In this document: piece after piece, positions 54,323-63,144 of the stretch | Layout: each line of letters starts with the position of its first letter | How positions within the stretch are numbered: position 1 is the stretch's first letter | Source of the DNA: CALHVX01 sp051027215 | GTDB lineage: Bacteria; Pseudomonadota; Gammaproteobacteria; Pseudomonadales; Azotimanducaceae | Assembly (NCBI GenBank): GCA_051027215.1 | Contig: JBPCXR010000340.1 | Location: 1 to 64,000, forward strand | Length of the DNA: 64,000 nucleotides | Direction: 5' to 3' | Position numbers and translations under genes: made by a program | The notes under the pieces: model-generated | What the model was told of the DNA's origin: nothing | Databases searched by the model: none | Seen by the model: only the letters and a program-made list of their open reading frames with translations

Positions 54323-55384
54323 ATGGATCCTATTAGCCAAGGCGCCATTGGCGCCGCCTTTGCGCAGTCTGCAAGCACCCATCGCCGCTTGGGCTGGATT
54401 GCCCTATTCGGCTGTATCGGCGGCTTAGCACCCGATCTGGATGTATTCATTACCTCCCGCACCGATCCATTGTTGTTCTTGGAGTATCACCGTCAATTCA
54501 GCCATTCGCTGATATTCATTCCCATAGGTGCCTTCGCGGTCAGCACCTTGCTGGGCGCCTTGTTTCGCCATCCTCTGTCTCGGCTGCAAGCCTTCGGCGC
54601 AGCCTTCGCTGGGTATGCGACCCATGGCCTACTCGATGCTTGTACGTCATACGGCACCCAACTGTTTTGGCCATTCAGCGATCAACGCATTAGCTGGAAC
54701 AACGTCTCAGTCGTCGATCCTCTGTTTACGCTACCAGTCCTGGGCCTGACACTGTGGGGCATCTGGCGCAAGCGCAGAGGTTTCGCGGTGCTGGCTATGG
54801 CTTGGGGTTTGGCCTACCTAGTGGTCGGCGTGCTCCAGCATGCTCGCGTGCGCGACGCATCGCTAGCTCTGGCTCAAACGCGAGCGCACGCCCCACAGGA
54901 CCTACTGGTAAAGCCCGCCTTCGGCAACCTGCTGCTATGGAAATCTGTTTATCGCTACGATGGTCGCTACTACGTCGACGGCCACCGGGCTGGACCAGAA
55001 GTTACCCACTGCCAGGGAGATCACATCGCGGTACTGGACATTGCTCGCGACTTACCGTCCCTGGATCCCAATAGCCAGCAAGCTCGCGACCTCGAGCGCT
55101 TTCGCTGGTTCTCCATGGGCTATCTCGCCCGTTTCGATCACGCGCTCCCAGGGCGCAGCGCCGAGGCGTCGGAGTTGATTGTTGATGTTCGCTATTCGAA
55201 TCTACCTAACACTATTGCACCCATGTGGGGCATCGAGCTGAATGCCAACGGGGATCCGCAGACTCATGTTCGCTGGTGGGCATCGAGAAGCCTCAGTGCC
55301 GCTGGACGAACCGAGTTTGCTGCACTACTGGACGGTGAAAAGTGCATGAACTACCAAACCTTTGCTGAGCTTGCGCATGACTGA
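54323..55384 (+). CDS. YdjM-like membrane-bound metal-dependent hydrolase
   Basis: This 353-residue protein begins with the family signature M-D-P-I-S-Q-G-A-I-G-A-A-F and has G-L-A-P-D-L-D-V, Y-H-R-Q-F-S-H-S and a small-residue-rich T-H-G-L-L-D-A segment. About four hydrophobic helices lie between residues 20 and 190, then a soluble C-terminal part. His and Asp ligands suggest a metal site. The biological role is unclear. Confidence 0.9.
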   Translation: MDPISQGAIGAAFAQSASTHRRLGWIALFGCIGGLAPDLDVFITSRTDPLLFLEYHRQFSHSLIFIPIGAFAVSTLLGALFRHPLSRLQAFGAAFAGYATHGLLDACTSYGTQLFWPFSDQRISWNNVSVVDPLFTLPVLGLTLWGIWRKRRGFAVLAMAWGLAYLVVGVLQHARVRDASLALAQTRAHAPQDLLVKPAFGNLLLWKSVYRYDGRYYVDGHRAGPEVTHCQGDHIAVLDIARDLPSLDPNSQQARDLERFRWFSMGYLARFDHALPGRSAEASELIVDVRYSNLPNTIAPMWGIELNANGDPQTHVRWWASRSLSAAGRTEFAALLDGEKCMNYQTFAELAHD

Positions 55385-55420
55385 GTTTATAAGTCCGCTG
55401 TTTGCTGACCGATCGACATA

Positions 55421-55999
55421 ATGAAGACGCTTACTGGCAAGGTCATTGGACGAGGTGTCTTCGGCTTCGCAGGGTTGCTGCTGCTTACAAGCTGCCTCGG
55501 CGTCCCGGAAGGCATCAAACCCATAGAGAACTTTGAACTGGCCGATTACCTAGGGACCTGGCACGAAATTGCTCGCCTGGATCATCGCTTCGAACGCGGC
55601 CTGTCCGGGGTTACTGCCAATTACCAACGCCGATTGGACGGTGGCGTTGCCGTAGTTAACCGCGGCTACAATAGCGAAACAGGCCAATGGAGGCAGGCCC
55701 AGGGCCGCGCCTATTTCGTCAACCAGAGTGATGTCGGTCACTTAAAGGTTTCTTTTTTTGGACCGTTCTATGGCTCCTACGTCATTTTCGAAAAAGACCC
55801 AGCAAGCCAGGTCTATGCCTTCGTCAGCGGGCCAGATCGTTCTTACCTGTGGTTTCTAGCGCGCGAGCCACAAGTTTCAGGCCAACTAAAACAACACTTC
55901 CTTGAAATCAGCCGCGCTCTCGGCTTCGCCGTGGACGAACTGGTCTGGGTCGAACAAGAACCTCTAGCTGAGTCAGCAGCGCCAACAAGCCATCCGTAG
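55421..55999 (+). CDS. blc: Outer-membrane lipocalin, Blc type
   Basis: This 192-residue lipoprotein has a signal ending L-L-T-S-C and the lipocalin motif Y-L-G-T-W-H-E-I-A-R-L-D. A later W-F-L-A-R strand supports the barrel. Bacterial lipocalins bind fatty acids or lysophospholipids in the outer membrane. The next gene starts 41 bases downstream. Confidence 0.93.
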   Translation: MKTLTGKVIGRGVFGFAGLLLLTSCLGVPEGIKPIENFELADYLGTWHEIARLDHRFERGLSGVTANYQRRLDGGVAVVNRGYNSETGQWRQAQGRAYFVNQSDVGHLKVSFFGPFYGSYVIFEKDPASQVYAFVSGPDRSYLWFLAREPQVSGQLKQHFLEISRALGFAVDELVWVEQEPLAESAAPTSHP

Positions 56000-56040
56000 A
56001 TTTGGTTAAACTGCGTAACCCTGAAATACACGGATCGGAT

Positions 56041-57216
56041 ATGGCTAAAGATTTGCAACAGCTACTCGACGACGCAGCGACCGACCCAGGCGTTGTTGGC
56101 GGTGTTGCCGCTGCGTTCGACGCCTCAGACACGCTCAGCTTACAAGCCTTCGGACAGCAACGAATTGACGACGACGCGCCTATGCAGGCAGACACCGTGT
56201 TTGCCATCATGTCGATGACCAAACCACTAACCGGCGCTGCGGCCATGCAGCTGGTTGAGCGCGGACAGCTGTCTTTGGATACCGACGCCGGTGAGGTTTG
56301 CTCGCATCTAGGCGAGGCTCAAGTACTCGAAGGCTTTACCGCGGAGGGCGAACCACTACTAAGAAAGCCAAGCGGTAGAATCACGCTACGACAGCTGCTT
56401 ACCCATACTTCTGGCTTCGTCTACGACACCTGGAATGCGGACATGTTGCAATATATGGCGCACACCGAGACTCCAGATATCGCGACCCTGAAGCGTGCGG
56501 CCCTGAACGTACCTATCCTGTTCGACCCTGGCAACCGCTGGGAGTACGGTATTGGCATAGATTGGGTTGGCCAGATGGTCGAAACCGTCAGCGGACAAAC
56601 TCTCGGTGAGTATCTAGCCGAACATTTAACCGGGCCTTTAGGCATGGCTGACACGGCTTTCGCGGCCACAGAGTCCATGGCGACGCGAAGAGTGCCGATT
56701 CACCTGCGCAAATCAGACGCCTCGCTCAAACCGTTACCGATTGGCGACGTAGCGGAGCCTGAGTTCGAAATGGGCGGCGGCGGTCTGCTGTCCACTGCCG
56801 CAGATTTTGGGCGCTTCATCCGCATGATGCTGCGCGGTGGCGAGCTCGATGGCCAACGAGTGCTGCAGCAAGACACTGTGGTGCAAATGGGTAAAAACCA
56901 AATTGGCGATCTACGAGTTAAGCCGTTGAAGAGCGTCCTGCCGAAACTCAGCGGCGACGCTGAATTCTTTCCCGGTGAGCCTAAAACCTGGGGCCTATCG
57001 TTCCAGATTAGCGAAAGCGCCTGTGCAACGGGTCGTGCCGCGGGCACGCTCATGTGGGCCGGCCTCGCCAACACCTACTTTTGGATTGATCCGGTGGCAC
57101 AACTAGGTGGAGTTTTTCTCAGCCAAGTATTTCCGTTTGTTGATCCAAAAATACTCAACCACTACTACAACTATGAAGCAGCCGTATACGCGGCTTACGC
57201 TAAGGAGCCAATGTGA
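56041..57216 (+). CDS. Beta-lactamase-fold serine hydrolase (class C/esterase family)
   Basis: This 391-residue protein carries S58-M-T-K61 (S-x-x-K) and a W-E-Y-G-I-G-I-D tyrosine segment that stands in for Y-x-N. The absence of a signal peptide and of true class C details suggests a cytoplasmic esterase or lactonase (EstB-like), not an antibiotic-resistance enzyme. ATG 56041 is chosen over TTG 56002. Its stop overlaps the next gene's GTG. Confidence 0.9.
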   Translation: MAKDLQQLLDDAATDPGVVGGVAAAFDASDTLSLQAFGQQRIDDDAPMQADTVFAIMSMTKPLTGAAAMQLVERGQLSLDTDAGEVCSHLGEAQVLEGFTAEGEPLLRKPSGRITLRQLLTHTSGFVYDTWNADMLQYMAHTETPDIATLKRAALNVPILFDPGNRWEYGIGIDWVGQMVETVSGQTLGEYLAEHLTGPLGMADTAFAATESMATRRVPIHLRKSDASLKPLPIGDVAEPEFEMGGGGLLSTAADFGRFIRMMLRGGELDGQRVLQQDTVVQMGKNQIGDLRVKPLKSVLPKLSGDAEFFPGEPKTWGLSFQISESACATGRAAGTLMWAGLANTYFWIDPVAQLGGVFLSQVFPFVDPKILNHYYNYEAAVYAAYAKEPM

Positions 57217-58046
57217 GCAGCTACGAGTGTTTTACCGTGAAGATCGAAAACGATGTCGCTCAAATCGTGCTCAACCGGCCGGACAAGCGCAACAGCATGA
57301 ACCGCGCATTCTGGCAAGAGCTACCGGCAATCGTTAACGACATTGATCACAACGTCAAAGCCCGGGTCATCGTGATTTCCTCAACAGGTCCGCATTTCTC
57401 CGCCGGTCTCGATCTGACCATGTTTGCGGGCGACTCAAGCAAGCCTAAGAGCGAGGACGCTCTGCAATCTGAAGGCCTAAGATTCTATGAGAACGTTTTG
57501 CACATGCAGAAATCGTTCAACTGCCTGGAATCCTGTCGCTTGCCGGTTCTGGCAGCGATACAAGGCGGTGCCATTGGCGGCGGGGTTGACCTCGTCAGCG
57601 CCTGTGACATTCGCTACGCCACTGAAGATGCATTTCTTACCATCCAAGAGATAAACATCGGCATGACCGCAGATGTAGGGACCTTTCCCCGCTTGGTCAA
57701 GCTGATTCCGGAAGGCATCGTTCGGGAGCTGGCCTACACTGGTCGACGCTTCGGCGCGAACGAGGCAAAGCAGGTGGGCCTGGTGAATCAGGTGTTTGCC
57801 GACCAAGCGAGCATGCTGGACGCTGTATTAGCTATCGCGCGGCAGATCGCCAGCAAAGCACCAGTCGCCATCTACGGTTCCAAGCGCATGATCAACTACG
57901 CGCGCGATCATTCTACGGCTGACGGTCTGGACTACATCGGTATTTGGAACGCTAGCATGCTCAACGTTGGCGAAATACAAGAGGCTATCGGCGCTAACGG
58001 AGAACAGCGCCCCGGCCGCTTCGCTGCCCTGCCAAACAAACAATAA
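57213..58046 (+). CDS. Enoyl-CoA hydratase/isomerase, dienoyl-CoA isomerase-like
   Basis: This 277-residue crotonase has S-A-G-L-D-L near residue 64, G-G-G-V-D-L and the D-V-G segment at A-D-V-G-T-F-P-R, where the Asp is the hallmark of delta3,5-delta2,4-dienoyl-CoA isomerases. GTG 57213 overlaps the previous stop. It is probably in one operon with the serine hydrolase and slyX. Confidence 0.92.
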   Translation: MSSYECFTVKIENDVAQIVLNRPDKRNSMNRAFWQELPAIVNDIDHNVKARVIVISSTGPHFSAGLDLTMFAGDSSKPKSEDALQSEGLRFYENVLHMQKSFNCLESCRLPVLAAIQGGAIGGGVDLVSACDIRYATEDAFLTIQEINIGMTADVGTFPRLVKLIPEGIVRELAYTGRRFGANEAKQVGLVNQVFADQASMLDAVLAIARQIASKAPVAIYGSKRMINYARDHSTADGLDYIGIWNASMLNVGEIQEAIGANGEQRPGRFAALPNKQ

Positions 58047-58059
58047 GGGCATTCCGAAG

Positions 58060-58284
58060 ATGCCAGCGCTGTTGGATGAACTGCAAGAACGAATCAACGA
58101 ACTGGAAATCAAATCCAGCTTCCAGGAACAGCTCATCGCCGATTTGAACGACGCACTCACAGCGGAGAGCCAACGTCTCGGCGTACTCGAGCGGCAGGTT
58201 ACACAGCTACGTCAGCGCCAGGAGGCAGAACAATCGCCTACGGCCGAAGGCAACGCGGATGAGCCTCCTCCCCCTCACTACTAG
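58060..58284 (+). CDS. slyX: SlyX family protein
   Basis: This 74-residue protein is a heptad-repeat coiled coil: L-L-D-E-L-Q-E-R-I-N-E-L-E-I-K and F-Q-E-Q-L-I-A-D-L-N-D-A-L, ending in P-P-P-P-H-Y. Length, coiled coil and terminal P-P-H-Y match SlyX, a small proteobacterial protein of unknown function. It overlaps nothing and lies 13 bases after the crotonase stop. Confidence 0.92.
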   Translation: MPALLDELQERINELEIKSSFQEQLIADLNDALTAESQRLGVLERQVTQLRQRQEAEQSPTAEGNADEPPPPHY

Positions 58285-58302
58285 TACATGGAGGTGCACA
58301 CA

Positions 58303-59160
58303 TTGAAGACCTTCTCAAACAAAGTCGCCGCTATTACCGGTGCCGGTTCCGGCATGGGTCGAGCTCTGGCCGTAGCGCTCGCAAACCGCGGCTGCCATCT
58401 CGCCATCAGTGACGTTAACGGCGAGGCCCTCGAAGCGACTGCGGCGCAGCTAGATTCGGCAAGGGTGAACGTCAGTCGTCATGTACTCGACGTCGCAGAT
58501 CAAGATGCCGTATTTACCTTCGCAAGCGCCACCGAGCGAGACCATGGCAAGGTCAATCTGGTTTTTAACAATGCCGGCGTATCGGTGACCGACTCCGTGG
58601 AGCACATGAGCTATAAGGATTTCGAGTGGCTTATGAATATCAATTTTTGGGGTGTCGTGCACGGCTGCAAGGCCTTTTTGCCACTGCTTAAACGGGTCGA
58701 TGAAGGTCACATCATCAACACCTCTAGTATATTTGGAGTGATTGCCGTGCCATCCCAAAGCGCTTACAACGCCTCTAAGTTTGCAGTGCGCGGCTTTTCC
58801 GAAGCGCTGCGTCAGGAGCTGCAGGATAGCCACATTGGCGTCACTTGCGTTCAGCCGGGCGGCGTGAAGACCAACATTGTTAAGACCTCACGCTACTACC
58901 CTCAAGACAATGCCGCGCCAACGAAAGAGGAAGCAGCAGCGACCTTCGAATCCATCGCCGCACTGTCTTCTACCGAAGCCGCTGAAATCATTCTGCACGG
59001 AGTGGCAAAGAATCGAGCTCGAGTATTGGTTGGCAAAGACGCGAAGTTGATTGACTGGGTCGCCCGGATATTTCCCCAACGCTACCCCGTCATCATGCAA
59101 TGGCTTTCAGCGCGTATGGGCGCCGATCAACTGACCCGCGGTGCAAAGAACGATTCTTAG
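58303..59160 (+). CDS. SDR-family oxidoreductase (TTG start)
   Basis: This 285-residue classical short-chain dehydrogenase has T-G-A-G-S-G-M-G, N-N-A-G, and S-S-I-F-G followed by Y-N-A-S-K for the Ser-Tyr-Lys triad. TTG 58303 is chosen because GGAGG lies eight bases upstream, while ATG 58288 contains that GGAGG and has no site of its own. The C-terminal segment R-V-L-V-G-K-D-A-K is typical of acetoin- or steroid-type SDRs. Substrate unknown. Confidence 0.92.
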   Translation: MKTFSNKVAAITGAGSGMGRALAVALANRGCHLAISDVNGEALEATAAQLDSARVNVSRHVLDVADQDAVFTFASATERDHGKVNLVFNNAGVSVTDSVEHMSYKDFEWLMNINFWGVVHGCKAFLPLLKRVDEGHIINTSSIFGVIAVPSQSAYNASKFAVRGFSEALRQELQDSHIGVTCVQPGGVKTNIVKTSRYYPQDNAAPTKEEAAATFESIAALSSTEAAEIILHGVAKNRARVLVGKDAKLIDWVARIFPQRYPVIMQWLSARMGADQLTRGAKNDS

Positions 59161-59173
59161 CTTTACGGCCTAC

Positions 59174-60175
59174 CTAATGCAGCCCATATACTCGTGCTGC
59201 AGTGCCGTAGAACAGCGCTGACTTCTCTTCTGCCGAATATTGAGCTGCGATTTTCTTCAAGCCATTGAACAACACCGCATAGCTAAGCGAGCGCTTATCT
59301 ACCGGGAAATTGCTCTCCATCATGCAGCGCTCTGGACCAAAGCAATCGATCGCATGCTGATAGTAACGTGCTTGCTTTGCATAAAACTCATCGGACGAAG
59401 GCGGTTGCGCTTGCAAGTGCCAACCAAAACCATTGTCCGGCATCGCTAAACCACCAAGCTTTAGCACCACGTTCTCGCAGCGTGCGATCGCCGCCATGTC
59501 TGCTCGCCACTGCTCGAAGATCGATTCTCGCTCAGCGGCGTAGGGACCGACGCCTAGCGGCGTACCAAAATGATCCAATATCATCTGGGTATCCGGTGCT
59601 GCTTGGGCCAATGCTAGAAACTCGCGGTTTTGATAGTGGTAGTGCCAGCTGTCATAGGTCAAACCCCGACGCCCCAACAAGCGAACCCCAGCAACAAACC
59701 CTGGATCTACATACAAATCTTTTGGTGCTCTACCGGCGATTGTAAGCGCCTCAGGATGTCGAGCATGGGAAAGCGCATGCCGAATGCCTCGAAACAAACC
59801 CTGCCCGGCATCTTCGTGAGCGTCCAGTACCGGGCCGACCTCTTCGCCAAGGCGCAGATCTGCGTAAGCAACAATTGCCGCAATGCTTGCACCGTCGCCT
59901 GCGCGACTCGCGGCAGCCTGTTTGGCGACGAACTCTGTTTCACCCACTGGCCGCAGGTGCTCCGGACCGGCATCTCGATAGCTCGCCCGGCACTCGACGA
60001 ACACCGTTTTCTCAACACGGTGCCCGCTCCCGGTGTCCTGCCAGAGATCGTCAAGCAGATATTCGTTGCCAGGGCGATGCCAGAGATGGTGGTGGGGATC
60101 GACAATCGGCAGGTCCGGGTCGATGATGGGCTCTGACACACTGGCGAGCCACTCGGGTGTTCCGGGTTTTGGCAT
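59174..60175 (-). CDS. Amidohydrolase-2 family protein (PDC lactonase-like)
   Basis: This 333-residue TIM-barrel hydrolase has I-V-D-P-H-H-H-L-W-H at the N-terminus and a late M-M-E-S-N-F-P-V-D-K metal segment. It resembles 2-pyrone-4,6-dicarboxylate lactonase and related decarboxylase-type amidohydrolases. GGGAG lies before ATG 60175. It is divergent from the nitroreductase gene. Confidence 0.9.
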   Translation of the reverse strand: MPKPGTPEWLASVSEPIIDPDLPIVDPHHHLWHRPGNEYLLDDLWQDTGSGHRVEKTVFVECRASYRDAGPEHLRPVGETEFVAKQAAASRAGDGASIAAIVAYADLRLGEEVGPVLDAHEDAGQGLFRGIRHALSHARHPEALTIAGRAPKDLYVDPGFVAGVRLLGRRGLTYDSWHYHYQNREFLALAQAAPDTQMILDHFGTPLGVGPYAAERESIFEQWRADMAAIARCENVVLKLGGLAMPDNGFGWHLQAQPPSSDEFYAKQARYYQHAIDCFGPERCMMESNFPVDKRSLSYAVLFNGLKKIAAQYSAEEKSALFYGTAARVYGLH

Positions 60176-60262
60176 AAGATTCTCCCTTCGCGCTTGAGAC
60201 TAGCGGCCCAAGCCCCAGCAGCGCAAGCCGCCGCCACCTCTGCGACCCAAGGAACCCGAGCC

Positions 60263-60919
60263 ATGCAGCAGTCCAGTCCTCCGCCGGAGAATACCGCCGA
60301 TATAGATTTAGCAAGCGTCGACCAGGTGCTCAGCACCGCGCGCTCGGTGCGCCGCAAGATCGACTTCGAAAAGCCGGTGCCAGCACAGGTGCTGTATGAC
60401 TGCATCAATCTGGCCACTCAAGCACCCATTGGTTTAGGCGGTGAGAACTGGCGCTTTCTGATCATCAGTCGCGGTGACGAAAAACTCAAAGTGGCACAAA
60501 TCTATCGCAGCGTACTGGACGACCTGGAGCGCCAGCGCGGACTGACTCTGAAACCGACCCAGCGGGCGCTGGCAAATCGTTTGCAGGAAATGCCAGCGAT
60601 GATTCTCGTGTGCGTCGACGGCGCCCCTCCAGACCCTGAAACCCACACTCAAATAGGCTTCTACGGCTCAATACTCCCAGCTGCCTGGTCGCTTATGCTT
60701 GCCTTACGTGCTCGCGGCCTGGGCAGCACCTGGACCAGCCTGCTTTCCTCCAGGCAAGGCGAAATGGCCAAAGCCTTAGGCATTCCAGATACCGTTACGC
60801 AAACCGTGATGCTTCCAGTGGGATACACCAAGGGTGCCCGACTGAAACCCGCCGAGCGGCTTGGGGCTGAGCATGTGACCTTCTGGAATCAGTGGGGGGC
60901 CAGCGGAGCAGATGGCTAA
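60263..60919 (+). CDS. Nitroreductase-family flavoprotein (paralogue)
   Basis: This 218-residue protein has T-A-R-S-V-R-R-K-I-D-F, A-P-I-G-L-G-G-E-N-W-R-F and G-L-G-S-T-W-T, P-V-G-Y-T, which parallel the protein at 9123 almost motif for motif. AAGGAA lies upstream of ATG 60263. Function is probably NAD(P)H-dependent reduction of an unknown electrophile. Confidence 0.92.
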   Translation: MQQSSPPPENTADIDLASVDQVLSTARSVRRKIDFEKPVPAQVLYDCINLATQAPIGLGGENWRFLIISRGDEKLKVAQIYRSVLDDLERQRGLTLKPTQRALANRLQEMPAMILVCVDGAPPDPETHTQIGFYGSILPAAWSLMLALRARGLGSTWTSLLSSRQGEMAKALGIPDTVTQTVMLPVGYTKGARLKPAERLGAEHVTFWNQWGASGADG

Positions 60920-61046
60920 CGCAAGAAGCCCGGCCCGCGCTACCAGCTACAAACGATTTGCTGTAGCGAAGTTCGAGGTTTAACCGGTGCGCTTATCAAG
61001 GCGCCGAGCTACTATTGAGCGATCGTCGAACTAGGATGCCCATGCC

Positions 61047-61682
61047 ATGAGCAATATCGTCAGCCGTTGGTTCAATCGCCGCAGCGTTCTCGCCGCGGCG
61101 GGTCTCGCTGCATCCGGTAGCGTCCTAGCCGGCACCGAGCCGAACGAGAACAAAGCACGCCACGGCGGCCGCAAAGCTGAACATCAGCGGCACCGGCTCG
61201 CGGTAGATACCGCGGCGGCTAAACAGCAAATCGCAGAGCTGCGCAATCTGTACGCTCGGGCGACTGACCTGATCGGCACCATAGAACCGCACAACGTTGC
61301 GGAAGGTCGAAGAATCTACCACCGAATCTTTCGAGCCGACGCGGTCATCGGCGCAACGGGTCGAGATAGCGTCACTGGCCCAGATGCCTGGGTAGATGTG
61401 GTCGTCGACGCCTTGAAGGTCTACGAGAAGACCCAACATCTCATCGGTACTCAGCTAGTAACCATCAATGCCTTACCGGGCCATGACGAGGGGCCCGGCA
61501 AAGCCAGCATGAGCAGCTACTTGCAGGCCTGGCACGCCAAGGCGGACGGTGAACTATGGCTGTTCCTGGGCACTTATAGCGACGAGCTCAGTTACAGCGC
61601 GGATAAGGGTTGGCAGATCGCGCAAATGCAGCTTGATCAAGTTTCTGGCGAAACTCGGCAACTCGGTGTGGCTGAGCCTTAA
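61047..61682 (+). CDS. Tat-exported SnoaL-like protein
   Basis: This 211-residue protein has a twin-arginine signal (F-N-R-R-S-V-L-A-A-A-G-L) and cleavage near residue 30, then an NTF2-like domain with helix L-R-N-L-Y-A-R-A-T-D and strand W-L-F-L-G-T-Y. A Tat signal usually means folding with a cofactor before export, which is unusual for this fold. Function is unknown. Confidence 0.8.
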   Translation: MSNIVSRWFNRRSVLAAAGLAASGSVLAGTEPNENKARHGGRKAEHQRHRLAVDTAAAKQQIAELRNLYARATDLIGTIEPHNVAEGRRIYHRIFRADAVIGATGRDSVTGPDAWVDVVVDALKVYEKTQHLIGTQLVTINALPGHDEGPGKASMSSYLQAWHAKADGELWLFLGTYSDELSYSADKGWQIAQMQLDQVSGETRQLGVAEP

Positions 61683-61743
61683 GCCGTAGCGCTGCCGTCA
61701 CCCCGTAAGCTTCTCCCGCGCTCTGCAAAAGCCTTTGCGCTAA

Positions 61744-63051
61744 TCACGCCTCGGTGCTGAATGGTAGTGTTATCGCATCTGCAGTCGGTAGTTCACTAGC
61801 GCCGAGTGCTGCATTTTTGGCGAGCTTGAAAGCTTCGTAGTCGCCGATCACGACTTGCCACATATACACCCTGGCTGTGCCGTCAATATCCTGGGGGAAA
61901 GGGCTAAAACCCATAGGCACCATACGGAAACCACCGCCTGGATGCAGATGGGCCTGCATAAATTCCAAGTAGTCGGGGAGCCTTGATTCGCTGATCACGT
62001 CCATGAAGGCGACGCTGTGCTCATGTTCGGCCTGCAGACGCTTTAGCAATTCGGCGGGAAACAATCCACCCGTCCAGCGCGCGTTGATCTCGATGACGAC
62101 GATGTCGTCGCCGCGCACGAAGTAATCGATTCCGCAGTTCAGGCCTTCTGGCGCAGTGTAGCCAAGCTCGCGCACATAGCGCCCAACAGCCATGCACACA
62201 TCTCGTTGACGTTCCGATAGAGCGAGTCGATCGCTGATGTAGTTCCCCACCCAGAGCCCTTCTGCAAACAGAATTTGTCGAACATTGGTAATTTCGATGC
62301 CATCGTCAGCGATCTTCAGATCCACAGTCATTTCTGTGTACGAGTCTGTATCTAGCCGCTGTTGCAACAATACGTCCAGATCGTTGGAAAAGTCCGCAAC
62401 ATAAGTTTGAGCTTGTTCTAAACTCTGCACGGCGATGACGTTCCGGGCACCAGCTAATCCCTGCACCTTTACCATCACGCCCGAGCTGGCGTGTCGCTCG
62501 AAGAATGAACGCGCCGCTCTCTCACCGAGGCTGGACTTACTGGTAACCAGGGTTTCTGGCACTGGAATGCCTGCCGCCGGAGCAGTGGTCGCAAAGTGCA
62601 TCTTCGAGTTGACTCGCTGACTCAGTGCCCAAGCTGCAGGATCACCATGTAGACACAGATTGCTGCCGCTGACCATGTACAGCCCCAACAGTTCAGCTGG
62701 TGACTGGTCCAGAGCAACCGATTGGTAAAACGCCTCTCGAGGATGGAAGTGATAGTGGCTCTCAGGAATGACATCGTCGAACAAATCACGAAATATTTGG
62801 TTGTACAGCCGTAAAGTCTCGCACCAGGGCGATTGCTTGAACGTGTCGTGCAGGGCTGCATAGTCCTTGTTGCGACCCATGTAGGTTAACGCCACCTGCA
62901 ACATGGCCGTTAGCACAATGTTGGCTTCGTGATCCTCACGCTGCTTTGCGGTCCATTCGGCTTCGCTAAAGTGTAGTAGGCAGTCGTCTGCCCATAAGAC
63001 GAAATTTACCGATTGCGGTTGGTCTGGTGTGAACGCGCCAAATCGAGTCAA
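61744..63051 (-). CDS. ATP-grasp domain protein
   Basis: This 435-residue protein shows an ATP-grasp pattern in its C-terminal half: V-M-V-K-V-Q-G-L-A-G-A-R-N-V for nucleotide binding, then G-L-N-C-G-I-D-Y-F and I-E-I-N-A-R-W-T-G-G for magnesium. The N-terminal 180 residues are not recognised. Such enzymes ligate a carboxylate and an amine or other nucleophile. The start is TTG 63051 with AAGGGG seven bases upstream. Confidence 0.8.
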   Translation of the reverse strand: MTRFGAFTPDQPQSVNFVLWADDCLLHFSEAEWTAKQREDHEANIVLTAMLQVALTYMGRNKDYAALHDTFKQSPWCETLRLYNQIFRDLFDDVIPESHYHFHPREAFYQSVALDQSPAELLGLYMVSGSNLCLHGDPAAWALSQRVNSKMHFATTAPAAGIPVPETLVTSKSSLGERAARSFFERHASSGVMVKVQGLAGARNVIAVQSLEQAQTYVADFSNDLDVLLQQRLDTDSYTEMTVDLKIADDGIEITNVRQILFAEGLWVGNYISDRLALSERQRDVCMAVGRYVRELGYTAPEGLNCGIDYFVRGDDIVVIEINARWTGGLFPAELLKRLQAEHEHSVAFMDVISESRLPDYLEFMQAHLHPGGGFRMVPMGFSPFPQDIDGTARVYMWQVVIGDYEAFKLAKNAALGASELPTADAITLPFSTEA

Positions 63052-63144
63052 GGTTCAACCCCTTCCAGTTTTCAACCAGTCTACTGAAGCCCAAACAACG
63101 AAACCCCACGACAATCGCTGAGCCTAAACAGCCCCATCACCTCG

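Noticed and set aside
56041..57216. Beta-lactamase-fold protein as an antibiotic-resistance gene
   Set aside because: It lacks a signal peptide and resembles esterases of this fold rather than class C beta-lactamases.
59630..60136. 168-residue forward-strand ORF
   Set aside because: It is antisense to the amidohydrolase with its clear metal motifs.
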